A stretch of 6,865 bases of DNA from the NCBI GenBank assembly GCA_947039055.1, contig CAMQYB010000101.1:1-6865 (forward strand). The letters run 5' to 3'. Of the stretch, positions 1-5,029 are shown piece by piece; within the stretch, counting starts at the first letter, position 1; every line of letters starts with the position of its first letter. The notes under the pieces are model-generated. The model searched no databases and had not been told where the DNA came from. It saw only the letters and a list, made by a program, of their open reading frames with translations. The position numbers and the translations under genes are program-made. This DNA comes from an uncultured Deferribacteraceae bacterium (GTDB taxonomy: Bacteria > Chrysiogenota > Deferribacteres > Deferribacterales > Mucispirillaceae).

Positions 1-679
1 TCACTATAGTTTTTCTTGATAGCATGCCTGATAAATATCCGTAAAGGATATATTCCTTATAAAGATACTCATCCAACTTGTCTAATGATGATAAATAATT
101 ATAACTGTTTTTATAGTAATTTGATGTTAAATCTAGTTCAAATTTATTGTCAACTATCTCAACTAATAACCTTAGCTGGTTACTTATAAAATCTAACTCT
201 ATCTCATTATGTTTGTCATTATCTAAATCACTTAAGGTTGAACCTTCTGACAAAATTGATGCATCTGTCAAAAAATTATATGTAGTATTGTCTATCTTAG
301 TTGCAGATATTTGATCTAACATAATTAATTCGTTTTTATTATTTAGTTTAGCAAGTAAGATTATTTGATCATAGATATGATTGTTTATTGTAAAAAGTAA
401 TACATAATTATTATCTGATTTAGAAATACCTTCTAAATTGATTTTATCCGTAATTATCCCATCATCATTTAGATAAAAAGCATAAATACTTTTATTATCA
501 GCTACTGCAAAAACTGAAAATTTAACTCCATTATCATCAACATTTAAGATACCTAATTCGAAGCTATTATTTAACTTATTGATAAAATTAAAACTATATC
601 TAGTATCTGCTACGGAAAAACTAGCTTGAAATAATATGTATATATAAACAGTTATAGAGAGGGTGGTTCTTAGGTTCAT
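1..679 (-). CDS. Exported protein of unknown function, 3' end outside window
   Basis: I translated this by hand from the ATG at 677-679; 226 codons are open to the window edge with no stop, so the C-terminus is missing. An AGGA Shine-Dalgarno (687-690) sits 7 bases before the ATG, and the gene starts 17 bases after the era stop, so it is probably the third gene of the CNNM/CBS-era operon. Residues 1-24 look like a Sec signal peptide: MNLR, a hydrophobic core (residues 7-17), then FSVA with likely cleavage before D25. The mature part is rich in Asn and Asp with alternating beta-type stretches. Residues 151-162 (DLDNDKHNEIEL) resemble the Asp-rich calcium loop of FG-GAP/VCBS repeats (D151, D153, D155, E159); DDNG at 48-51 and LNDDG at 70-74 are weaker cases. 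No Cys follows the signal, so it is not a lipoprotein. I do not recognise the family; a periplasmic or surface beta-repeat protein is an inference. Confidence 0.8.
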   Translation of the reverse strand, partial: MNLRTTLSITVYIYILFQASFSVADTRYSFNFINKLNNSFELGILNVDDNGVKFSVFAVADNKSIYAFYLNDDGIITDKINLEGISKSDNNYVLLFTINNHIYDQIILLAKLNNKNELIMLDQISATKIDNTTYNFLTDASILSEGSTLSDLDNDKHNEIELDFISNQLRLLVEIVDNKFELDLTSNYYKNSYNYLSSLDKLDEYLYKEYILYGYLSGMLSRKTIV

Positions 680-696
680 TTTATTATCCTAAGTGA
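680..696 (-). promoter_or_regulatory. era to exported-protein spacer with Shine-Dalgarno
   Basis: Only 17 bases separate the era stop (697-699) from the next ATG. They hold AGGA at 687-690 with a 7-base gap to the start codon. No hairpin or T-run is present, so read-through transcription from era is expected. Confidence 0.6.
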
Positions 697-1587
697 TTAT
701 TTATTTAATGATAAAAACTCATCATCTAAGAAAGCATTCTGCTTCGCTGATGTCCAAAGTTTTAAGTTGACCTGTATGCCAAAAAACTCTTCGATAGATT
801 TTCTTGCAGACTCTCCTATCTTCTTCATCATCTCGCCATTTTTACCTATTAAAATCGCCTTCTGAGATTCTCTTTGAACATAGATAATAGCAGAAACAGT
901 AAGCTTGCCTTTCTTCGTTTCAATAGTTTCAATACGAACATATGCATCGTATGGAACTTCATTTCTAACATTTAAAAATATCTGTTCTCTAACATACTCA
1001 GAAATAAGAAACTGCTCCGATTGAGTGGTTACCATATCTGCATCATAAAGCTTATAATTGTTCGGTAACTCACTAACAGCTAACTCTATATATTTATCAA
1101 TATTAATATTTTTAATAGTTGATATAGGAATTATATGTTCAAACCTTAACAGCTCATTTAATATAGATACAGTTTTGAAAAGATTATTTTCTTTAGTCAT
1201 ATCAATCTTAGTTATAAGAGCGATCTTCGGTTGTTCTGTACCTTTCAATATTTCAATTAGACGCATAAAATCTGTGCCAAAGTTTTCATTATAATCTACT
1301 AAAAGAGTTATGACATCAGCCGTTGGAATAACTGATGATACTTCATTTACAATTGCCTTATTAAGTGCTGATTTAGGAGTATGAAATCCTGGCGTATCTA
1401 CAAAAATAGCTTGATACTCTTCAGTTGTTTTTATCCCATGAATAACATTTCTTGTTGTTTGTTTACGTGGAGATATGATCGAAATTTTCTCGCCTATCAA
1501 CCTGTTAATTAACGTAGATTTCCCAGCATTAGGCAAACCTATGATAGATATATAACCTGCTTTAAAATTTGTATTTAATTCTTCCAT
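697..1587 (-). CDS. era: GTPase Era (ribosome small-subunit assembly)
   Basis: Era is a Ras-like GTPase that binds the 3' end of 16S rRNA through a C-terminal KH domain and helps mature the 30S subunit; it acts in the cytoplasm, partly at the membrane. At 296 residues it has normal family length. Visible motifs are G1 GLPNAGKS (17-24), the switch segment KQTTRN (42-47), G3 DTPG (64-67), G4 TKID (126-129) and the KH loop GKNG (248-251) followed by KKIGESARKSIE. G5 is divergent: STIKNIN (156-162) where most Era proteins have SA with a downstream Gly. The C-terminal tail WTSAKQNAFLDDEFL also departs from the usual basic VKVKKDW-like end. The ATG lies 2 bases after the stop of the CNNM/CBS gene with only a weak GAGAG upstream, which suggests translational coupling. 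The assignment is secure. Confidence 0.97.
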   Translation of the reverse strand: MEELNTNFKAGYISIIGLPNAGKSTLINRLIGEKISIISPRKQTTRNVIHGIKTTEEYQAIFVDTPGFHTPKSALNKAIVNEVSSVIPTADVITLLVDYNENFGTDFMRLIEILKGTEQPKIALITKIDMTKENNLFKTVSILNELLRFEHIIPISTIKNINIDKYIELAVSELPNNYKLYDADMVTTQSEQFLISEYVREQIFLNVRNEVPYDAYVRIETIETKKGKLTVSAIIYVQRESQKAILIGKNGEMMKKIGESARKSIEEFFGIQVNLKLWTSAKQNAFLDDEFLSLNK

Positions 1588-1589
1588 AA

Positions 1590-2882
1590 CTATTTTCTTT
1601 TACTCTCATCTGTCTCATCTGCTTCAACAGTAATTTTCAAAATTTCTATCTTGCCAAGTTTTCTGTCCTGCATAGTTCTAACAGTAAACTTATACCCATC
1701 CCATTCAAAATCATCACCAACATTTGGAATTTCTCCAAACGTATCGTACACAAATCCACCTAAAGTTTCATACTCACTCATCTCTTCAGTTTTCTTAAGC
1801 ACAAACTCTTCACAGAAATCATCTAAATCCATTCTTGCATCTACAAGAAACATGTTGTCATTAACTTTAGTTATCTCATCATCAACTTCATCAAACTCAT
1901 CAATTATATCGCCAACGATTTCTTCTAAAATATCTTCCATTGTAACGATACCAGCTGTCCCGCCATATTCATCTATAACAACTGCAAGGTGTGAACGATT
2001 TTTTTGAAACTCTTTCAACATAACATCTATATTTTTAGTCTCAGGTGAGAACAACGGCTCTCTTATAAATCCTAAAACATCTTCCATTGTAAACACTGTA
2101 TCAAATAATTTTATAACGTCTTTGATATATAATATACCTATAATATTATCTAATGATTCTCTGTAAACTGGAATACGTGAGAATTCAGTTTTTTTGAATA
2201 ATTCTAAAAACTCTTCTTTAGTTGATTTTTCGTTAAGCGCCTTTATATCAATTCTAGGAACCATAACTTCTTTTACATGCATATCAGAAATATCAAAAAT
2301 ATTTCCAAGCATCTCCCCTTTTGAAACACCTAGAACGCCTTCTTTTTCACCAACACTTATTAAAAACTCTAACTCGTCCTCGGTCATTTTACTATTATTG
2401 TCAGCACTTCCGCCAGTAATTTTTAAAATTAGACTAACAAAAAATGACATTATAAAAGTGATAGGATATGAAACATAATAGAAAATCTTTAATATCTTCA
2501 TGTTGAATATCGCTACAGTTTGAGCATTGTTTTTTGCAAATGTTTTAGGAGTTATTTCACCAAAAATAAGTATAAGGAAAGTCATTACCCCTGTTGTTAA
2601 ACCGATTGATGCTGAAACAAAAATCTGTTCCATTATTCTTGCAGCTAAAACTGAAGCTAAAATATTAACTAAGTTATTTGCAAAAAGTATCGTATTTAAA
2701 ACATTTCCTGGATGATGAAGCCATAAAGATAAAGAATTTGCTGCCTCTCCTTTTTCTTCCATTATATGCCTTATTTTCAATGGCGAAAGAGATGTTAATG
2801 CTGTTTCTGTTGCTGAAAAGAACGCAGATAATATTATTGAAATAACGATAACCCCTACTTCAATCCCTAAAGATGTTTCCAA
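1590..2882 (-). CDS. HlyC/CorC-type CNNM membrane protein with CBS pair
   Basis: 430 residues with the standard family order. Residues 1 to about 160 form the CNNM (DUF21) membrane domain: several hydrophobic segments with FFSATETAL (21-29), NNLVNILAS (69-77) and FGEITPK (107-113), the signatures linked to the ion path in bacterial CNNM/CorC structures. A CBS pair follows: VMVPRIDI (206-213) opens the first and HLAVVIDEYGGTAGI, MEDILEEIVGDI lies in the second. The C-terminal CorC_HlyC domain (about 340-415) contains YETLGGFVYDTFGEIP. Family members are implicated in Mg2+ (and Co2+) efflux or Mg2+ tolerance; the old name hemolysin is misleading. The start is TTG (2880-2882) preceded at 6 bases by AGGAG (2889-2893). 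A nearer ATG (2885-2887) is in another frame and stops after six codons. The gene lies directly before era, an association found in many bacteria. Confidence 0.93.
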   Translation of the reverse strand: METSLGIEVGVIVISIILSAFFSATETALTSLSPLKIRHIMEEKGEAANSLSLWLHHPGNVLNTILFANNLVNILASVLAARIMEQIFVSASIGLTTGVMTFLILIFGEITPKTFAKNNAQTVAIFNMKILKIFYYVSYPITFIMSFFVSLILKITGGSADNNSKMTEDELEFLISVGEKEGVLGVSKGEMLGNIFDISDMHVKEVMVPRIDIKALNEKSTKEEFLELFKKTEFSRIPVYRESLDNIIGILYIKDVIKLFDTVFTMEDVLGFIREPLFSPETKNIDVMLKEFQKNRSHLAVVIDEYGGTAGIVTMEDILEEIVGDIIDEFDEVDDEITKVNDNMFLVDARMDLDDFCEEFVLKKTEEMSEYETLGGFVYDTFGEIPNVGDDFEWDGYKFTVRTMQDRKLGKIEILKITVEADETDESKRK

Positions 2883-2888
2883 CTCATA

Positions 2889-2893
2889 CTCCT
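2889..2893 (-). promoter_or_regulatory. Shine-Dalgarno deciding the TTG start of the CNNM/CBS gene
   Basis: AGGAG lies 6 bases before TTG 2880-2882. The overlapping ATG at 2885-2887 is only 1 base from the SD and out of frame, so TTG is the best-supported start. Confidence 0.75.
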
Positions 2894-2905
2894 ATTTTTT
2901 AGTTA

Positions 2906-2933
2906 CATTTATGCTATACAAAAAACCAATCAA
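2906..2933 (-). promoter_or_regulatory. Possible promoter for the CNNM/CBS-era operon
   Basis: TTGATT (2928-2933) as -35, a 16-base spacer, and TAAATG (2906-2911) as a weak -10 (3 of 6). This would give a leader of roughly 15-20 bases before the TTG start. The 2883-2986 gap has no obvious terminator, so read-through from the gene upstream is also possible. Weak call in very AT-rich DNA. Confidence 0.25.
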
Positions 2934-2986
2934 CGTAAAATAAACTATTCTAACGTTCTTGATAAACTAATAGATACACTTAATAA

Positions 2987-3529
2987 TTATCTACTAATAT
3001 CAAATCTTTTAAGAATAACATCAGCTTCTTTTTTTACTTTTTTAACTGTTTTGCCATCTAAAGTTTTGATCGCCTTAACAGTAATATCGTAACCTTCTTT
3101 TGAGCTTTCTTTAAGTGCCACAAGTGCTGCATCCATCTCTTTTAACGATTGTTGTAATACTTCTTCACTAAAATCTGGTGATGCAAATAAATCCGATACT
3201 TGTGATATAACAAAAGAAAGAGAAGATTTAACAAAATCATAGATAGATTTATCTGTTTTAATTTTTTCGTTTAATTCCTTAATCGTACCACCACTGTCAA
3301 CAGCACTGATCTGTAACGCTTCCCAAAATAACACTGTGTTCACAGAAACCATAAACTCTTTAGTTTCCTTAACTGACATATCTTCATATATTTTGCTAAG
3401 ACTTTTTACATATTCACTAATATTTCCTGATTTTATTTTGCTCGCAGCCTCTACATTATAGGTGTTACCCAATATGAAAAACATGAAGAAAATGAACGCT
3501 ACTCTAAACTTTGAACTAAATAATTTCAT
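2987..3529 (-). CDS. Exported 180-residue protein, paralogue A
   Basis: Sec-exported protein of unknown function. Residues 1-28 form a signal peptide: MKLFSSKFR, a Phe-rich hydrophobic core, then NVEA with likely cleavage before A29. There is no lipobox Cys, so a soluble periplasmic or secreted protein is expected. The mature part is charged, Lys-rich and probably all-helical, with the block YEDMSVKETKEFM, SVNTVLFWEAL (48-72) and the C-terminal block LDGKTVKKVKKEADVILKRFDIS (157-179). It aligns without gaps with the 180-residue protein encoded at 3925-4467, with 97 identities counted by hand (about 54%). The layout (signal, a M-S-x-x-E-x-x-x-F helix, a late GKT/S-xx-x-V segment) faintly recalls small DUF6694-type lipoproteins, but I cannot confirm that. 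The SD AGAGAGGA (3535-3542) is 5 bases from the ATG. The gene has its own candidate promoter. Confidence 0.88.
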   Translation of the reverse strand: MKLFSSKFRVAFIFFMFFILGNTYNVEAASKIKSGNISEYVKSLSKIYEDMSVKETKEFMVSVNTVLFWEALQISAVDSGGTIKELNEKIKTDKSIYDFVKSSLSFVISQVSDLFASPDFSEEVLQQSLKEMDAALVALKESSKEGYDITVKAIKTLDGKTVKKVKKEADVILKRFDISR

Positions 3530-3542
3530 AATAATCCTCTCT

Positions 3543-3674
3543 AAATAAATTTAATAATATCTAATAAACTCTATAATCTTAATTCCATTAACTGATATCT
3601 AATAAACGTATAACTGTCAATGCGTTAAGTAATATCTAATAAACTCTATAATCTGAATTCCATTAACTGATAAC
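3543..3674. repeat. Degenerate 19-bp repeats with a 38-bp higher-order period
   Basis: Seven 18-19 base units can be laid out end to end from 3543. Alternate units match best, giving a 38-base super-unit whose copies begin at 3557, 3595, 3632 and, partly, 3670. The segments 3555-3597 and 3630-3672 are 43 bases long and differ at one position (3580 T, 3655 G). The first unit, AAATAAATTTAATAATATC, matches the units at 4478-4686. The array would be transcribed as most of the 5' leader of paralogue A. Confidence 0.85.
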
Positions 3675-3698
3675 TAATACTCTCACACAAATCTTGCT

Positions 3699-3727
3699 AT
3701 TATGCGTAATACTTATCATATAAACAA
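3699..3727 (-). promoter_or_regulatory. Candidate promoter of paralogue A
   Basis: TTGTTT (3722-3727) as -35, a 17-base spacer and CATAAT (3699-3704, 5 of 6) as -10. Transcription would start near 3692, giving a leader of about 160 bases that contains the repeats. The sequence just downstream (GAGAGTATTAGTTA on the minus strand) has a counterpart (GAGAGTAACATAGTTA) downstream of the proposed paralogue B promoter, which supports both calls. Confidence 0.45.
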
Positions 3728-3738
3728 TTTTCGCATAA
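3700..3738. repeat. Inverted heptamer around the paralogue A promoter
   Basis: TTATGCG (3700-3706) and CGCATAA (3732-3738) are perfect reverse complements, 25 bases apart. One arm overlaps the proposed -10, the other lies just upstream of the -35. It could be a pair of operator half-sites or chance. Confidence 0.35.
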
Positions 3739-3872
3739 GTTGCAATTAATATCTATGTTCGATTTTCACAACATATCAACAGTAGTAAGTATTTCAATAT
3801 AAATGGTCATCTCAATAAATATACTATATAAACGCTCTATTAACTACAAAAAATAATACAGCAGATAAATTG

Positions 3873-3901
3873 AGTATAAATCAACTATTATCATCTATAC
3901 T
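3873..3901 (-). other. AT-rich stem-loop after paralogue B
   Basis: On the minus strand AGTATAGA (3894-3901) pairs with TTTATACT (3873-3880), with one G-U pair, around a 13-base loop. It begins 23 bases after the stop of the gene at 3925-4467. A T-run follows only about 20 bases later, so this is not a standard intrinsic terminator; it may be a weak 3' end structure. Confidence 0.25.
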
Positions 3902-3924
3902 TGAAATCTATACAGTAGGTAAAA

Positions 3925-4467
3925 TTAGTTCTTAATGTCAAACCTTTTAAGAATAGCATCAGCTTCTTTAATTACTTTTTTTACACTCTTGCCATTTAAT
4001 GATTTAACCGCAGTTACTGTAATATCGTATTTCTCTTTAGATGTTCCTTTTAATTTCTCTAACTCTGCACTCATATCATTTAATGTTTTTTGTACAGTTT
4101 TTTCGCTAAAATCAGTTTTAGAAAACATCGTTTTAACGCCCTGACTTAAAAATGATAAAGTTGATTTAATCAAATCACGAAACTCGTTATCTGAATCCAA
4201 ACTCTTATCTAACTCTTTAAGCGTACCACCGTTTGCAACAACACCACTTCTTAACGCTTCCCAAAATAATAAAGTATTAACTGAGATCATAAATTTTTCA
4301 GTCTCTTTTTTTGACATATCTTTATATATCACGCCCATGCTTTTAATGTAGTTATCAACCGTAGTTGCATCAATTTTAGTGGCAGCCTCAGCATTAAACG
4401 AAACCGCTAACATAAAGAAAAACAAAAATGAAAACACAACTCTTAATTTCACACTAAATAATTTCAT
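3925..4467 (-). CDS. Exported 180-residue protein, paralogue B
   Basis: Sec-exported protein of unknown function, exactly as long as its neighbour at 2987-3529 and about 54% identical to it. The signal peptide is residues 1-28 (MKLFSVKLR, a Phe/Leu-rich core, NAEA) with likely cleavage before A29; no lipobox Cys. Best conserved between the pair are residues 49-72 (including ETxxFM, SVNTxLFWEAL), GGTxKEL (80-86), DFSE (119-122) and the C-terminal YDIT to LKRFDI (147-178). Conservation through the mature domain suggests both copies are functional. The mature protein looks helical and Lys-rich. The SD GGGAG (4473-4477) is 5 bases from the ATG and directly abuts an 11-copy tandem repeat, so expression may depend on a long repetitive leader. 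A possible distant similarity to DUF6694-type proteins is unverified. Confidence 0.88.
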   Translation of the reverse strand: MKLFSVKLRVVFSFLFFFMLAVSFNAEAATKIDATTVDNYIKSMGVIYKDMSKKETEKFMISVNTLLFWEALRSGVVANGGTLKELDKSLDSDNEFRDLIKSTLSFLSQGVKTMFSKTDFSEKTVQKTLNDMSAELEKLKGTSKEKYDITVTAVKSLNGKSVKKVIKEADAILKRFDIKN

Positions 4468-4477
4468 AAAATCTCCC

Positions 4478-4686
4478 GAATAAATTTAATAATCTCTAAT
4501 ATATTTAATAATCTCTAATAAACTTAATAATCACAAATAAACTTAATAATCACAAATATACTTAACAATCTAAAATAAACTTAATAATCACAAACAAATT
4601 TAATAATCTAAAATAAACTTAATAATCTAAAATATACTTAATAATCTAAAATAAACTTAATAATCACAAATATACTTAACAATCTT
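4478..4686. repeat. Tandem array, 11 x 19 bp, upstream of paralogue B
   Basis: Eleven contiguous 19-base units fill 4478-4686 exactly, starting at 4478, 4497, 4516, 4535, 4554, 4573, 4592, 4611, 4630, 4649 and 4668. The plus-strand consensus is AAATAAACTTAATAATCAC, with variants ending CTA or CTC and some with ATATA or a TTT. Unit 1 borders the SD of paralogue B. Because 19 is not a multiple of 3 and every unit carries TAA-type stops, the array is not coding. It is AU-only apart from one to three G/C per unit and shows no strong self-pairing, so the transcribed leader is probably unstructured. Confidence 0.95.
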
Positions 4687-4720
4687 ATAACCATCTCTTA
4701 ACTATGTTACTCTCAAAGCT

Positions 4721-4750
4721 AACATAAATATATTTAACACAAATTCACAA
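4721..4750 (-). promoter_or_regulatory. Candidate promoter of paralogue B
   Basis: TTGTGA (4745-4750, 4 of 6) as -35, an 18-base spacer and TATGTT (4721-4726, 4 of 6) as -10. The start would be near 4714, making a leader of about 245 bases that includes all eleven repeats. Weak alone, but its downstream sequence resembles that after the paralogue A promoter. Confidence 0.35.
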
Positions 4751-4764
4751 ATCACAACTGTGAT
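4751..4764. promoter_or_regulatory. Perfect palindrome, possible operator
   Basis: ATCACAACTGTGAT is a 6-2-6 inverted repeat that directly abuts the proposed -35 of paralogue B on its upstream side. That is a typical position for a dimeric activator. The TGTGA half-sites are CRP-like in sequence but have the opposite arrangement to the standard CRP site, so no regulator is named. Confidence 0.4.
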
Positions 4765-4786
4765 GAGTTTAAACACCATATATAAA

Positions 4787-4921
4787 CTATAAATTATTAA
4801 ATTGATATTTTAAAGAAATTTTTCTGACAAAAATAGACGCACAAGCATTACCAACAACTGTCATTGGGGACAAATATAAAACATGCCTTATATTAATTTT
4901 AGAAACCCTATCTGAATCCAT
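4787..4921 (-). pseudogene. Possible C-terminal remnant of a DAACS symporter
   Basis: A 44-codon frame (ATG 4919-4921, TAG 4787-4789) whose residues 22-34 (VVGNACASIFVRK) resemble the conserved C-terminal helix of dicarboxylate/glutamate symporters of the DctA/GltP family, remembered as VGNGVATIVVAKW in DctA and VVGNALAVLVIAKW in GltP. A DR pair at residues 4-5 could match the conserved DR before that helix, but the spacing is about six residues too long. Nothing recognisable precedes it and a GGAAG lies rather far from the ATG. If real, it is the decayed end of a lost transporter gene. The match is short and recalled from memory, so it is weak. Confidence 0.25.
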
Positions 4922-4950
4922 TAGATATTTTTCTTCCGTATATTATTAAT

Positions 4951-4967
4951 GATACTGTGATAGTACC
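4951..4967 (-). other. Short stem-loop after the YyaL-family gene
   Basis: On the minus strand GGTACT and AGTATC can form six pairs (one G-U) around the loop ATCAC. The T-run lies before the stem, not after it, so it is not an intrinsic terminator for the minus-strand gene. Confidence 0.25.
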
Positions 4968-5029
4968 AAAAAGTAGTAAATATTTCAATTATTATTTTAT
5001 CTTCCTATCAAAATCAATTATCTGAACTC

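Larger units (their letters stand above)
3530..3924. other. 395-base gap between the two paralogues
   Basis: No credible gene; the longest frames from an ATG that I checked are 14-16 codons. In transcription order it holds a weak stem-loop after the upstream gene (3873-3901), an 18-base sequence also found near 4972, a candidate promoter flanked by inverted heptamers (3699-3738), and a leader of 19/38-base repeats running to the SD of paralogue A. Most of its content therefore looks regulatory for paralogue A. Confidence 0.6.
4687..5029. other. 343-base gap before the repeat array
   Basis: Contains a candidate promoter with an adjoining palindrome for paralogue B (4721-4764), a possible gene remnant (4787-4921), a short stem-loop (4951-4967) and an 18-base sequence shared with 3781-3798. 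There is no convincing intact gene and no standard terminator after the YyaL-family gene. Confidence 0.55.

Noticed and set aside
1058..1294. 78-codon plus-strand frame
   Set aside because: Antisense to the middle of era, no family resemblance; a by-product of the AT-rich coding strand opposite.
1651..2715. Three plus-strand frames (1651-2007, 2194-2478, 2527-2715)
   Set aside because: All lie antisense to the CNNM/CBS gene, are Ser/Ile-rich low-complexity translations and match no known family.
2885..2887. ATG start for the CNNM/CBS gene
   Set aside because: It is in a different frame, reaches a stop after six codons and is only 1 base from the SD; the TTG at 2880-2882 fits.
3935..4144. 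69-codon plus-strand frame
   Set aside because: Antisense to paralogue B, which has a signal peptide, an SD and a conserved paralogue.
4478..4686. Repeat array as a CRISPR or a replication-origin iteron array
   Set aside because: Units are contiguous with no spacers, which excludes CRISPR. No replication initiator gene is nearby and the array sits exactly in a gene leader, so iterons are unlikely.
3540..4690. Insertion sequence or composite element carrying the paralogues
   Set aside because: No transposase, no terminal inverted repeats and no target-site duplication; simple tandem duplication explains the arrangement.
4951..4967. Intrinsic terminator of the YyaL-family gene
   Set aside because: The stem is short and the T-run precedes it on the transcribed sense, so it lacks the required order.
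4908..4988. 26-residue hydrophobic frame from TTG on the minus strand (KYLLLFGTITVSLIIY core)
   Set aside because: Could encode a tiny membrane peptide, with GGAAG about 12 bases upstream, but the spacing is long, the start is TTG, it overlaps the possible symporter remnant and nothing supports expression.
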